A stretch of DNA of 64,000 nucleotides from CAXBOO01 sp963977425 (GTDB taxonomy: Bacteria; Bacteroidota; Bacteroidia; Flavobacteriales_D; Luteibaculaceae): the NCBI GenBank assembly GCA_963977425.1, contig CAXBOO010000008.1, positions 1-64,000 on the forward strand. The letters run 5' to 3'. The notes under the pieces are model-generated. The model worked only from the letters and a program-made list of their open reading frames with translations. It was not told the DNA's origin and made no database searches. The translations under genes and the position numbers were made by a program. This document shows positions 7,155-15,338 of this stretch, piece after piece. The first letter of the stretch is position 1; each line of letters begins with the position of its first letter.

Positions 7155-7844
7155 ATGAAATCTTCCCTTTATTTACTCTTGATTCTATTTGTAACAATAA
7201 GTTGTAATACAGAAAGTAAAAACTTGGAAGAGGAAAGGTGGGATGAAGTGAAAAAGTCAAGTGAATTCTATTTGATAGCGCAATTTTTGCAAAAGTACCC
7301 TAATACAAAATACTTTGAAGATGCAATAAGATTGTTAGAGAAACCTGAGCTTTATGAAATTCCACCACCCCCTTCTCATTGCGGAAATGAATGTGCGGAA
7401 ATTGTGATAAATGAATTCGGGGAAGTATTTTTCTCTGGGCAAATTATAGATTTAGAAAATCTTTATGATTCTGCTATGTTTCAAATTTATTATGGAAAAC
7501 AACAATTTAAAAGATCGCCTAAAACAATAATCGATTTAAACGGCTTAGAACAACATTATTTGAACGCACGGTTTGAAATTATATATTCAAGCAATTCGAG
7601 ATATATGAAAATAATCCAACACTGCATAATTAAAATATCTAAAGCAGTTTCTGATTATAAAAAGCAATTATCAATAGAATGGTATAAATCAAAATATAAA
7701 GATTTATCAAGTGATAAGGCTAGTCAACTTGACTCGCTTTTCAATAATAGAATATGGTTTATGAATGAAGTATTCTTACCGCCGCCGCCGACACAACCAA
7801 CTTTTGAAACACAAATAGTTGATACAGTAGAATTAGAAAATTAA
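7155..7844 (+). CDS. Putative lipoprotein (cassette 9)
   Basis: A 229-residue protein with a lipoprotein signal (LLILFVTISC, Cys17). Residues about 75-82 are proline-rich (IPPPPSHC) and a second proline run lies near the C-terminus (PPPPTQP). The stretch EIVINEFGEVFFSGQIIDLENL faintly recalls the periplasmic domain of ExbD/TolR-type proteins, but no N-terminal transmembrane core of that family is present. Function unknown. Cassette ends pair over 10 nt (GTTGTGGTTA). Confidence 0.65.
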   Translation: MKSSLYLLLILFVTISCNTESKNLEEERWDEVKKSSEFYLIAQFLQKYPNTKYFEDAIRLLEKPELYEIPPPPSHCGNECAEIVINEFGEVFFSGQIIDLENLYDSAMFQIYYGKQQFKRSPKTIIDLNGLEQHYLNARFEIIYSSNSRYMKIIQHCIIKISKAVSDYKKQLSIEWYKSKYKDLSSDKASQLDSLFNNRIWFMNEVFLPPPPTQPTFETQIVDTVELEN

Positions 7845-7859
7845 AAAATTAAAAACTAA

Positions 7860-8050
7860 CCACAACAAAGGCTAAATGTAATGCGGGGTTAATCGCTACT
7901 TGAAAGTTTATCGTGATGTGTCCGCCAAAACAAGTTTTGACAAATTATATTTGATAAAGTAAATTCACAAAAATTGGTTTGGCTCAGTTTCGTTGCAAAT
8001 TGAACATTTTCATGTTCAATCCCGCACTCCACTTAGCCGAGCCGTTGTAT
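7860..8050 (+). repeat. attC-like site 9 (family B, 191 bp)
   Basis: Left box CCACAAC (7860-7866), right box GTTGTAT (8044-8050). Outer arms are GGCTAAATGTAATGCGGG and CCCGCACTCCACTTAGCC; inner hairpin TTGAACattttcatGTTCAA. It contains TATATTTG at 7946-7953, as in sites 6, 13 and 15. Confidence 0.86.
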
Positions 8051-8060
8051 GCAATAAAAA

Positions 8061-8321
8061 ATGAAAAAAGGACAGAGAATCAGACTTGTATCATTTAATG
8101 GAACTGTAAATCCTGATTCTAATATTGATGAAAGAGAAAATTTTTGGAAACTACTAAATGAAATAGGTACCATAATTTATTTAGCTCACGAGAAAAAATT
8201 CCCTAATTCAAATAGAGTTCTTATAAAGTTTGATTCGGATTTAAAGTCCCTAGGATTGGAGTGTCACAATGATGAACCAAATTCATTATGGATATTAAAA
8301 TCTGATTTAAAAGAAATATAA
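8061..8321 (+). CDS. Hypothetical 86-residue protein (cassette 10, first gene)
   Basis: A small soluble protein with an N-terminal beta-rich stretch (KKGQRIRLVSFNGTV), then a region reading like a KOW/SH3-type strand pattern (GTIIYLAHEKKFPNSNRVLIKF). The family is not recognised. The start lies 10 nt after the GTTGTAT box. It is followed after 3 nt by a tiny membrane-protein frame. Confidence 0.55.
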   Translation: MKKGQRIRLVSFNGTVNPDSNIDERENFWKLLNEIGTIIYLAHEKKFPNSNRVLIKFDSDLKSLGLECHNDEPNSLWILKSDLKEI

Positions 8322-8324
8322 AAA

Positions 8325-8504
8325 TTGAATGGGACTTTAAAATTGCTTCTTGGAATTGGCTTAATATTTATCGGATGGCTTTCTTTTGGCATTGGCTATA
8401 CAATCAAAAACTCTTTAAATAGCTTGATTTTATTTAGCGGATTTATCTTTATAATACTGGGCATAATAGTACTATCAATAAAGACAAAACAAATTAATAA
8501 ATAA
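8325..8504 (+). CDS. 59-residue two-helix membrane protein, TTG start (cassette 10, second gene)
   Basis: An open frame from TTG 8325 to TAA 8504 gives LNGTLKLLLGIGLIFIGWLS ... LSIKTKQINK, with two hydrophobic segments and a lysine-rich tail. It follows the previous stop by 3 nt. The only nearby ATG (8329) is out of frame and closes after three codons, so the start is TTG or the frame is not used. It looks much like the 59-residue protein of cassette 8 in size and topology. Function unknown. Confidence 0.45.
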   Translation: MNGTLKLLLGIGLIFIGWLSFGIGYTIKNSLNSLILFSGFIFIILGIIVLSIKTKQINK

Positions 8505-8531
8505 TCAAATCGACATAAGAATAATAACAGC

Positions 8532-8671
8532 ATACAACAATAGCTATAAGTAATGCGGGGGTTGTGGGTAATGGAATGTATTTCGGGACCCATCCGCCAA
8601 AACTCAGTTTTGACGTCTTATTTTGATAAATTTAAGCCAATAAAAACTGGTTTGGCTCAGTTCCGTTGTAA
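8532..8671 (+). repeat. attC-like site 10 (family B, 140 bp, right arm deleted)
   Basis: Left box ATACAAC (8532-8538), right box GTTGTAA (8665-8671). The left half matches site 2, but after GGTTTGGCTCAGTTCCG the sequence jumps directly to TTGTAAGC. The L' arm (CCCGCA...CATAGCCGAGCC) is missing. The intact site 2 has CCGT at both edges of the missing segment, so the loss fits a deletion of about 55-65 bp between short direct repeats. The boundary boxes still match their cassettes. Confidence 0.85.
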
Positions 8672-8676
8672 GCAAT

Positions 8677-9150
8677 ATGAAAAACACATTAATTCTAATT
8701 ATAACTTTATTCTATTGCTCTACTTTCATCCTTGGGCAATCAGTTTCTTCATCTGATAGTTTAAAGGTAATAACGGCTAATAAATTATTATTCTCAGCAA
8801 TCGAAAACAATGATCTTGAAATCATAAAGGCATTATCAACAGACAAAATATACTGTATGATTTGCTTTGACTCAACTGATTTTTCACAGTCGCCTTATAT
8901 GCTTGAGAAAATCGATTTTATAAATAATCACCTCCCCTCGATAAAAAAAAATCCATTATATCATCGTGCTATTCAAAGCAATGAGCTACTCCTAATTAAT
9001 GAATATGAGCGTCGAAAAGGTATTACAGCTTTTTGGGCAATTTATCAAAAGAATGAACTTTCTCCAGGACACGAAGGCGGACAATTTGGAGTTTTCTTTA
9101 GACAAGTGAATGGAGAATTAAAATTTGCTGGTTTAGAAACTATTCCTTAA
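8677..9150 (+). CDS. Secreted protein of unknown function (cassette 11)
   Basis: A 157-residue protein with a signal peptide (TLILIITLFYCSTFILG, then QSVSS). The mature domain of about 135 residues (LFSAIENNDLEIIKAL ... FGVFFRQVNGELKFAGLETIP) has the helix-then-curved-sheet pattern of an NTF2/SnoaL-like fold, but this is impression only. The ATG is 5 nt after the GTTGTAA box, the tightest spacing in the array. The cassette ends pair over 10 nt. Confidence 0.65.
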   Translation: MKNTLILIITLFYCSTFILGQSVSSSDSLKVITANKLLFSAIENNDLEIIKALSTDKIYCMICFDSTDFSQSPYMLEKIDFINNHLPSIKKNPLYHRAIQSNELLLINEYERRKGITAFWAIYQKNELSPGHEGGQFGVFFRQVNGELKFAGLETIP

Positions 9151-9169
9151 AAAAAATTATAAATACTGC

Positions 9170-9359
9170 TTACAACAAAGGCTATTAAACATACGGGCGG
9201 AACTTATAATCACACATAACCCTTCGCGCGGCCAAAACACCGTTTTGTCCTTTTCTTGTGTAAATTTAAAAGCACAAAAACGAGTTTTTGGCTTACGTAT
9301 CGGAACAATCAAAGTTTGCACTTCGATTTTCCGTACGTTTCATAGCCGAGCCGTTATGC
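9170..9359 (+). repeat. attC-like site 11 (family A, 190 bp)
   Basis: Left box TTACAAC (9170-9176), right box GTTATGC (9353-9359). The boxes disagree, and each matches its own cassette (cassette 11 starts GTTGTAAGCA; cassette 12 ends TTGCATAAC). Body as site 8. Left arm is GGCTATtAAACATACGG. Confidence 0.86.
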
Positions 9360-9383
9360 AACATATAAAAACAACAATGCAAC

Positions 9384-10496
9384 ATGTCAAATTACATTAA
9401 AAATTTAAGGATTATTTATTTTTTGACTTTGATTAGTCCTCTTGCATTAATTGGAATTTTCTCCTTGTCGATTGATAAAGGGACAGTAATGATGAATGAT
9501 TCAAGTGACGAGATTTATAAATACATGATTCCAATATTCGGACTGATTCTTATTCCGATTGGATTTATGTTATTTAAGAAGAGATTAAAGATAATAGTAG
9601 AGAATGCCAATCTTGATTCTAAATTACAGTTGTACCAAGGAATTGTAGGTCAAAGGATAGCTTTTATTGAGGGAGTTGCAATATTTTCAGCAGTGACATT
9701 TATGATAACATTAAATAATCTTTATGTTGCTTATACAATAATTGCTCTTGGATTTTATCTGCCAATTTACCCTACTATAGATAAGATTAAAAATGATTTA
9801 GCTCTTGAGACAGATTCTATTGATTTAAATACACCCGTCCAGAAGAACAAAAGTTTTTGGGGCAAAAACTCATGGTTGATAATCCCTCTGATACTAGTGA
9901 TGATTTTTTTAAATTATAACTCAATAAAAGAGTTTTTCGCAAATAAGGTTGTTCTTCCAAATGTTCAAGTTGATAATGGAATAATAACTGATAGTACTTA
10001 TCACAATGATTATTTGGATTGGACGTTTATAATACCTTCTGATTACAAGAAAATTTCAGATACAGAGTTGGAATCAGCCAATAAAAAAGGAAACGAGTTG
10101 ATTGATAATGATACGAAAAACAATAAAGAGCCAATTAGACTCTTAAATATATCAAATGGAATGATAGATTTTATGAGCAATTTAAACCCAAGAGTTCTAT
10201 TTCCAAATTTAACAAGTGAGGAAAGATATTTTGAGATAATTGGAGATAAATTACAAAATGCAAGTAATGACAAGATAAAGTTTAAGAAACAAAATCAAGG
10301 CGTTATGTTGATTGACAGTCTTGAATTTAAATATGTTGAGTACTTTATGATTGGGGAGAATAGTAAAGCTGGGATAATATATATTTCAAGGTTTAACAAA
10401 GATTTCATTTTTGATTTATCTGTAACATATCGAGACACTCAACAAGCGATAAAGTTCCTAAGTAGATTAAAAGAATCAGATTTAAATTGGAAATAA
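9384..10496 (+). CDS. Multi-pass membrane protein with C-terminal soluble domain (cassette 12)
   Basis: A 370-residue protein with about five membrane segments (near residues 11-29, 48-65, 92-110, 112-131 and 163-181) and a C-terminal soluble domain of about 185 residues, probably extracytoplasmic. The central loop is charged. I do not recognise the family. It fills its cassette alone. Cassette ends pair as GTTATGCAAC and GTTGCATAAC. Confidence 0.65.
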   Translation: MSNYIKNLRIIYFLTLISPLALIGIFSLSIDKGTVMMNDSSDEIYKYMIPIFGLILIPIGFMLFKKRLKIIVENANLDSKLQLYQGIVGQRIAFIEGVAIFSAVTFMITLNNLYVAYTIIALGFYLPIYPTIDKIKNDLALETDSIDLNTPVQKNKSFWGKNSWLIIPLILVMIFLNYNSIKEFFANKVVLPNVQVDNGIITDSTYHNDYLDWTFIIPSDYKKISDTELESANKKGNELIDNDTKNNKEPIRLLNISNGMIDFMSNLNPRVLFPNLTSEERYFEIIGDKLQNASNDKIKFKKQNQGVMLIDSLEFKYVEYFMIGENSKAGIIYISRFNKDFIFDLSVTYRDTQQAIKFLSRLKESDLNWK

Positions 10497-10503
10497 ATAC
10501 GTT

Positions 10504-10698
10504 GCATAACAATGGTTATAGCAAATAGGGCGGATGTTTAAGGTGCGTTGTTCAGTGCTATCTTGTGACACCGCCGAAGCTTTTGCTTCGGCTAAGAGAA
10601 TTGACTAAATTTATAACCAAAACAAAAGCTTCGGCTCAATGCATATTGATAAGTAGGTGCAATTTATTGCCCTACTTGCCATACCCGAGCCGTTGTAC
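10504..10698 (+). repeat. attC-like site 12 (family C, 195 bp)
   Basis: Left box GCATAAC (10504-10510), right box GTTGTAC (10692-10698). The body differs from families A and B: inner hairpin CCGAAGCttttGCTTCGG, a partner AAGCTTCGGC further right, and outer arms GGTTATAGCAAATAGGGC and GCCCTACTTGCCATACCC. The right spacer is still GAGCC before GTT. Confidence 0.83.
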
Positions 10699-10735
10699 AC
10701 CATATAAAAAAACCGACCTATTTCATAGAAAACCC

Positions 10736-10743
10736 TATCTTTG
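10736..10743 (+). promoter_or_regulatory. Bacteroidetes -7 box before the class II fic gene
   Basis: TATCTTTG fits the TAnnTTTG consensus exactly and lies 21 nt before the ATG at 10765, giving a leader of about 15 nt. A clear -33 TTG is not seen at the usual spacing. The same octamer precedes the other fic cassette. Confidence 0.55.
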
Positions 10744-10764
10744 ATACTATCAAACGATACTATT

Positions 10765-11724
10765 ATGAAACCACCCTATGAGATTAACACCAAGGTTTTA
10801 GGACTAATTACTAGTATCTCTGAAAAAATAGGAGAAGTAAATGCCTCTTTTCTAATAAAGTCCTCTCCTAGCCTTCGAAAACAGAATCAAATTAAAACGA
10901 TTCACTCTTCTTTAAAGATTGAAGGGAACACACTGACAGAACAGCAAATAACTGCAATACTTGAGAATAAAAGAGTTATTGGCCCATCAAAAGACATCAA
11001 AGAAGTTCAAAATGCCATAAAGGTTTACGAGTCAATAAATGACTACAAATTTGATTCGATTAAATCGTTTTTAAAAGCTCACAAAACTTTAATGGATGAG
11101 CTAATTGATAATCCTGGAGCATTTAGAAAAGAAGGAGTTGGAATTGTAAAAGGTTCCAAAATTGAGCACTTAGCACCACCTGCGGAAAATGTTCAGTACT
11201 TAATGAAAGACCTTTTTGATTACTTAAAAAATGATGAAGAAATCACTTTAATCAAAAGTTGTGTTTTCCACTACGAAATGGAATTTATTCACCCTTTTAC
11301 TGACGGAAACGGCAGAATGGGAAGATTATGGCAAACGATAATATTAATGTCTAAATATCCTGTGTTTCAATATTTACCTTTTGAGACATTAATATCAAAA
11401 TCACAAGAGGACTATTACAAAGTTCTATCCCTCTGCGACAAAACAGGTAAATCGACTGTATTCATTGAATATATGCTTTCAGTTGTAAATGACACTCTAG
11501 CAGAATTAATTGAAAATTCTGTTTCTGTGAATATGACACAGGAAAGTAGACTACAACACTTCTGCTCTTTGAATGTGGACTCTTTCACTAGAAAAGACTA
11601 TATGCAAGTCTTCAAGCAATTAAGTAGTGCTTCAGCCAGTAGAGACTTAAAAACTGGAATTGAAAAAGGGTTATTCTCAAAATCAGGCGATAAAAGACTG
11701 ACAACGTATCACTTGAAAAAATAA
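10765..11724 (+). CDS. Fic-family AMP-transferase, class II (cassette 13)
   Basis: A 319-residue Fic protein. The catalytic motif HPFTDGNGRMGR (His176-Arg187) is complete, including the phosphate-binding GNGR and the base His. An N-terminal inhibitory helix with the [S/T]xxxE[G/N] signature is visible at Ser49-Gly54 (SLKIEG), placing it in class II. The C-terminal third fits a winged-helix module, common in Fic proteins of this architecture. The usual reaction is transfer of AMP from ATP to a hydroxyl of a target protein; the target is unknown. I take ATG 10765 rather than TTG 10741, because the TTG lies inside the -7 box. Self-inhibition means no separate antitoxin gene is needed in the cassette. 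Confidence 0.85.
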   Translation: MKPPYEINTKVLGLITSISEKIGEVNASFLIKSSPSLRKQNQIKTIHSSLKIEGNTLTEQQITAILENKRVIGPSKDIKEVQNAIKVYESINDYKFDSIKSFLKAHKTLMDELIDNPGAFRKEGVGIVKGSKIEHLAPPAENVQYLMKDLFDYLKNDEEITLIKSCVFHYEMEFIHPFTDGNGRMGRLWQTIILMSKYPVFQYLPFETLISKSQEDYYKVLSLCDKTGKSTVFIEYMLSVVNDTLAELIENSVSVNMTQESRLQHFCSLNVDSFTRKDYMQVFKQLSSASASRDLKTGIEKGLFSKSGDKRLTTYHLKK

Positions 11725-11734
11725 TAAATACGGT

Positions 11735-11927
11735 GTACAACAAAGGCTAAATGTAATGCGGGTTTCGTGGGTTATTGGAATGTATTTCGGGATGCATCCG
11801 CCAAAACAAGTTTTGACGAATTATATTTGAATAAAGTAAATTCACAAAAATTGGTTTGGCTCAGTTTCGTTGCTAATTGAACATTATCACGTTCAATCCC
11901 GCACTCCACTTAGCCGAGCCGTTGTGT
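11735..11927 (+). repeat. attC-like site 13 (family B, 193 bp)
   Basis: Left box GTACAAC (11735-11741), right box GTTGTGT (11921-11927). Outer arms are GGCTAAATGTAATGCGGG and CCCGCACTCCACTTAGCC; inner hairpin TTGAACattatcacGTTCAA. TATATTTG occurs at 11822-11829. Confidence 0.86.
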
Positions 11928-11966
11928 TTCATGCAGTACAAACTGAAATAATCAAGAAGACCATTT

Positions 11967-13934
11967 ATGAAAAGAGCCTATTACTCGAAAAACATTCAAG
12001 ACTTTTTACTAGAACCTGACTCGAGTATTCTAGGTGAATTAACCGCTAATCATAGCAACAGAACACTTGAAGAGTTACAAGTAAATGCTTGGCGTAAACA
12101 AATCACTATTCTTAAAAATCAACTAACTGAATTTGAAGGTCAAATTTATTTCGAGTTTACAATTCCTAGAATGGGTAAGCGAGTTGATAATATTGTGATC
12201 ATAAATAATGTTGCTTTCATAATCGAGTTTAAAGTTGGAGACGGAGGTTATGAAAAACATGCAATTGAACAAGTAATTGATTATACGATTGATTTAAAAA
12301 ACTTCCACGAAGGAAGCCACGATATCAAACTCATACCAGTTTTGGTCGCCACAAATGCTACAAGTGTTGCTGAGCAGGAAAATCAGGTTCTCGCCCATAG
12401 AACTGCTGCTAAATCCAATCAATTTGATTTATCCGAAACACTTAAGCAATATTTAAAGAGTAACAGTAAATCGATTGATATTGAATATTGGGAGAATTCT
12501 ATCTACAAACCGACACCTACAATCGTAGAAGCCGCTCAAGCTCTGTACAAAGGGCATAATGTCAAAGAAATAACTAGATCAGATTCAGGAACCATTAATC
12601 TGTCTAAAACGGCAGATTGTATTAATGCAGTAATTGAAAAGTCCAAAATCAAAGGGATGAAATCAATTTGCTTTGTAACAGGTGTGCCTGGTGCGGGTAA
12701 AACTTTAGCTGGATTAAATATAGCGGTTGAAAGAATGAAAGCTGATGAAGATGAACACGCTGTTTTTTTATCTGGAAATGGGCCATTGGTTGATGTTCTA
12801 AGAGAAGCACTAACAAGGGATGAAGTACTGACAGCAAAAGAAAATGGAGAAAGGCTAAGTAAGAAGCAGGCAGGTATTAAAGCGAATGCATTTATTCAAA
12901 ATATTCACCATTTCCGTGATGATAATTTACTTTCAGATAAAGCCCCAATTGAAAGAGTTGTAGTTTTTGATGAAGCTCAAAGAGCTTGGACAAATGATCA
13001 AGTTAGCTCGTTTATGAAAAGGAAAAAAGGAGTTGAAGATTTTAACAAATCAGAGCCCGAATTTCTAATTGATGTTATGAACAGGCATTATGATTGGTGT
13101 ACAATAATTTGTTTAATTGGTGGTGGGCAAGAAATAAACACAGGTGAAGCTGGATTGGAAGAATGGATTAGTTCTCTTAAAAACCATTTTCCTGACTGGG
13201 ACATTCACTACTCTAGTTCAATATTAGAAAGTGACAACTATTTAAAATCTGAAGAATCGAGAAAATGGTTAATTGGAAATGGAATAAGTGAAATAGAATT
13301 GCACCTTGCGGTTTCTGTTAGATCATTTAGATCAGAACAATTATCAAATTTCATTCACGAACTGCTTAATGTCCAAATTGAAAACTCCCAGAGAATATAC
13401 TCTGAAATCAAAGGATCTTATCCTATAGCACTAACCCGAAACCTTGAAAAAGCAAAACAATGGCTTCGTGAAAAAGCTAAAGGAAGTGAAAGAATTGGAT
13501 TAATTAGTTCTTCTGGTGCTAGAAGACTTAGGCCATTAGGTATAGATGTGAAAAATGAAATTTCTGCACCTAGTTGGTTTCTAAATGACAGTCAAGATAT
13601 TCGTTCTTCTTATTTTTTAGAGGAAGTCGCTACTGAATTTGATATTCAAGGACTAGAGATTGATTGGGCTTGTGTTGCTTGGGGTGGGAATTTTCATTTT
13701 AATAATACGGATTGGAAATGTCAAAACTTCAAAGGGACTAAATGGCAAAACATAAATAAAGAAATAGACAAGGAGTATCTAAAAAACACTTATCGAGTTC
13801 TACTCACAAGAGCACGTCAAGGAATGGTAATATTTGTTCCTGAAAGCAGTGAATTAGACCATACACGACCGAAAGCCTTTTATGACGAGACCTATGAATA
13901 TTTGAAAGAAATTGGAATACAAGAAATAGAATAA
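11967..13934 (+). CDS. PD-(D/E)XK nuclease-DUF2075 helicase fusion (cassette 14)
   Basis: A 655-residue protein, the largest cassette gene. Residues about 60-130 look like a PD-(D/E)XK nuclease (Asp74 in RVDNIVI; Glu87 and Lys89 in IIEFKVG). Residues about 230-650 form a DUF2075 superfamily 1 helicase core: Walker A GVPGAGKT (239-246), Walker B VVVFDEAQ (Asp335, Glu336), a GGGQEINTGEAGLEEW motif, EFDIQGLEIDWACVAWG and the arginine-finger motif RVLLTRARQG. Such nuclease-helicase fusions are frequent in defence neighbourhoods; I infer an anti-phage or DNA-damage role. The ATG at 11967 is 40 nt past the site. Its cassette is closed by the unusually short site 14. Confidence 0.8.
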   Translation: MKRAYYSKNIQDFLLEPDSSILGELTANHSNRTLEELQVNAWRKQITILKNQLTEFEGQIYFEFTIPRMGKRVDNIVIINNVAFIIEFKVGDGGYEKHAIEQVIDYTIDLKNFHEGSHDIKLIPVLVATNATSVAEQENQVLAHRTAAKSNQFDLSETLKQYLKSNSKSIDIEYWENSIYKPTPTIVEAAQALYKGHNVKEITRSDSGTINLSKTADCINAVIEKSKIKGMKSICFVTGVPGAGKTLAGLNIAVERMKADEDEHAVFLSGNGPLVDVLREALTRDEVLTAKENGERLSKKQAGIKANAFIQNIHHFRDDNLLSDKAPIERVVVFDEAQRAWTNDQVSSFMKRKKGVEDFNKSEPEFLIDVMNRHYDWCTIICLIGGGQEINTGEAGLEEWISSLKNHFPDWDIHYSSSILESDNYLKSEESRKWLIGNGISEIELHLAVSVRSFRSEQLSNFIHELLNVQIENSQRIYSEIKGSYPIALTRNLEKAKQWLREKAKGSERIGLISSSGARRLRPLGIDVKNEISAPSWFLNDSQDIRSSYFLEEVATEFDIQGLEIDWACVAWGGNFHFNNTDWKCQNFKGTKWQNINKEIDKEYLKNTYRVLLTRARQGMVIFVPESSELDHTRPKAFYDETYEYLKEIGIQEIE

Positions 13935-13947
13935 ATAAAACACGAAA

Positions 13948-14014
13948 ACACAACAATGTGTATAGTGCATAGCACCCTGCGGGATGCAACGACACCATAC
14001 ACGAAACGTTGGCA
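13948..14014 (+). repeat. attC-like site 14 (family D, 67 bp, classical size)
   Basis: Left box ACACAAC (13948-13954), right box GTTGGCA (14008-14014). Arms are TGTGTATAGTG and CACCATACAC with one A-C mismatch on the top strand. The loop includes CACCCTGCGGGATG. Spacers are AAT on the left and GAAAC on the right. This is the only site of a size typical for mobile-integron attC sites. Confidence 0.8.
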
Positions 14015-14027
14015 ATAATTAGGTACG

Positions 14028-15329
14028 GTAAAGGGACATCCTTTACAAAGTTAAAGGGACATAGTTTACACTTTCAGCATTAGTAAATTGTTTAAATAAA
14101 ACATTTGCTATGCCTTGGAAAAATAAAACAACTATGGACCAAAAAGTAGAATTTATTTGTGAATGGTTAACTCAAAAATACACCATTACGGAGCTCAGTA
14201 AATCTTTTCAAATCTCAAGACCTACTGCGTATAATCTCATAAAACGGTATGAGAAATTGGGTATTAGTGGCCTTCGAGAACAAGAAAAAGCACCCATAAA
14301 TCACCCAAATAGAACTAAAGAATATGTAGAAAAGCACATTCTTGATTTAAAAAACAAGCATAAACTCTGGGGAGCGAAAAAGATTAAAATATTATTGTTG
14401 AACCATTGTTCTCAAGAAGATATTCCTAGTGTGGTTACCATACACAATATCCTATTCAAAAACGGATTGGTTAAACCTCAAAAAAGGCATAAAAGACTCA
14501 AACCACTATACCCTATTTTCGTCCCAAAAGAGTGTAATGAAGTATGGAGTGCGGACTACAAAGGGAAGTTCTTAATGGGCAATAAAATATACTGCCACCC
14601 ACTGACAATTGCCGATTCTAGAAGCCGTTTTTTATTCACTGCCAAAGGACATTACAATGAAACTTTAGCATCGGCTAAGGCTGAATTCACCAAGGTTTTC
14701 AGAAAATACGGTATCCCCAAACAAATGCATACCGACAACGGAAGTCCCTTCGGATCTGTACGTGCTATTCAACGATTTACAAGGCTCTCCTATTGGTTTG
14801 TTGACCTGGGAATTATGCCTGTTTTTTCAGACCCAGCACACCCCGAACAAAATGGAAGACACGAGCGTATGCATCGGGACTTAAAAGCAGCCTGCGCAAA
14901 ACCTTCAGCACACGACTTAAAAGCTCAGCAAAGACGTTTAAATCACTTTGTAAAGGAGTATAATCATATCCGGCCACACGAAGCTTTAGACATGCAGACA
15001 CCCGCCAAAATACATTCCATTTCAACCAGACCTTACCCAGAAAGAATACCCAATTTTGATTATGAATCTAAACTCAAGGTTTTGAAAATAACTCAAAATG
15101 ATTCGTTTAGATGGAAGTCTTACTTTTGGGTATACCTCTCTCAATCTTTGTCCGGTAAATATGTCGGAATGATAGAACAAGGAAATGGTATTTGGAAAGT
15201 ATATTATAGAGATGTATTTTTAGGATACTTCAACGAAAACGATTTAAAACATAAAGGAGAATATACAAAGTTAAGTCATCTATTAGTGTAAAGCACAACC
15301 TTTAACTTCTGTAAACCATGTCCCTTTAC
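14028..15329 (+). mobile_element. IS481-like insertion sequence inside cassette 15
   Basis: Ends are imperfect inverted repeats: GTAAAGGGACAT at 14028-14039 and ATGTCCCTTTAC at 15318-15329, with similarity extending about 40 bp inward (TTTACA, AAGTTAAAGG, TTTACAC). The left end carries a second internal copy of TAAAGGGACAT. The element is about 1.3 kb with one transposase gene. I see no convincing target-site duplication. It sits between the GTT box of site 14 and the start of the cassette gene, so it entered the cassette leader. Confidence 0.8.
14110..15291 (+). CDS. IS481-family-like transposase
   Basis: A 393-residue DDE transposase. Residues about 10-60 are a helix-turn-helix (ITELSKSFQISRPTAYNLIK). 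An rve integrase core follows with Asp149 (VWSADYKG), Asp209 (HTDNGSPFG) and Glu252 (EQNGRHERMHRDLK). The C-terminal domain of about 80 residues is typical of this group. The frame is intact, so the element may be active. It lies between the inverted repeats at 14028 and 15329. Confidence 0.85.
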   Translation: MPWKNKTTMDQKVEFICEWLTQKYTITELSKSFQISRPTAYNLIKRYEKLGISGLREQEKAPINHPNRTKEYVEKHILDLKNKHKLWGAKKIKILLLNHCSQEDIPSVVTIHNILFKNGLVKPQKRHKRLKPLYPIFVPKECNEVWSADYKGKFLMGNKIYCHPLTIADSRSRFLFTAKGHYNETLASAKAEFTKVFRKYGIPKQMHTDNGSPFGSVRAIQRFTRLSYWFVDLGIMPVFSDPAHPEQNGRHERMHRDLKAACAKPSAHDLKAQQRRLNHFVKEYNHIRPHEALDMQTPAKIHSISTRPYPERIPNFDYESKLKVLKITQNDSFRWKSYFWVYLSQSLSGKYVGMIEQGNGIWKVYYRDVFLGYFNENDLKHKGEYTKLSHLLV

Positions 15330-15338
15330 ACACATTTA

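Noticed and set aside
10741..10764. TTG start giving an eight-residue longer class II Fic
   Set aside because: The TTG is part of the -7 box TATCTTTG, and the ATG 24 nt later gives a normal N-terminus.
14021..14034. A target-site duplication flanking the IS
   Set aside because: The bases on the two sides (AGGTACG and ACACATT) do not match in any convincing register.
15318..15338. ATG inside the IS inverted repeat as the start of the cassette 15 gene
   Set aside because: It was brought by the insertion; the next ATG at 15339 lies in cassette sequence and gives a normal N-terminus.
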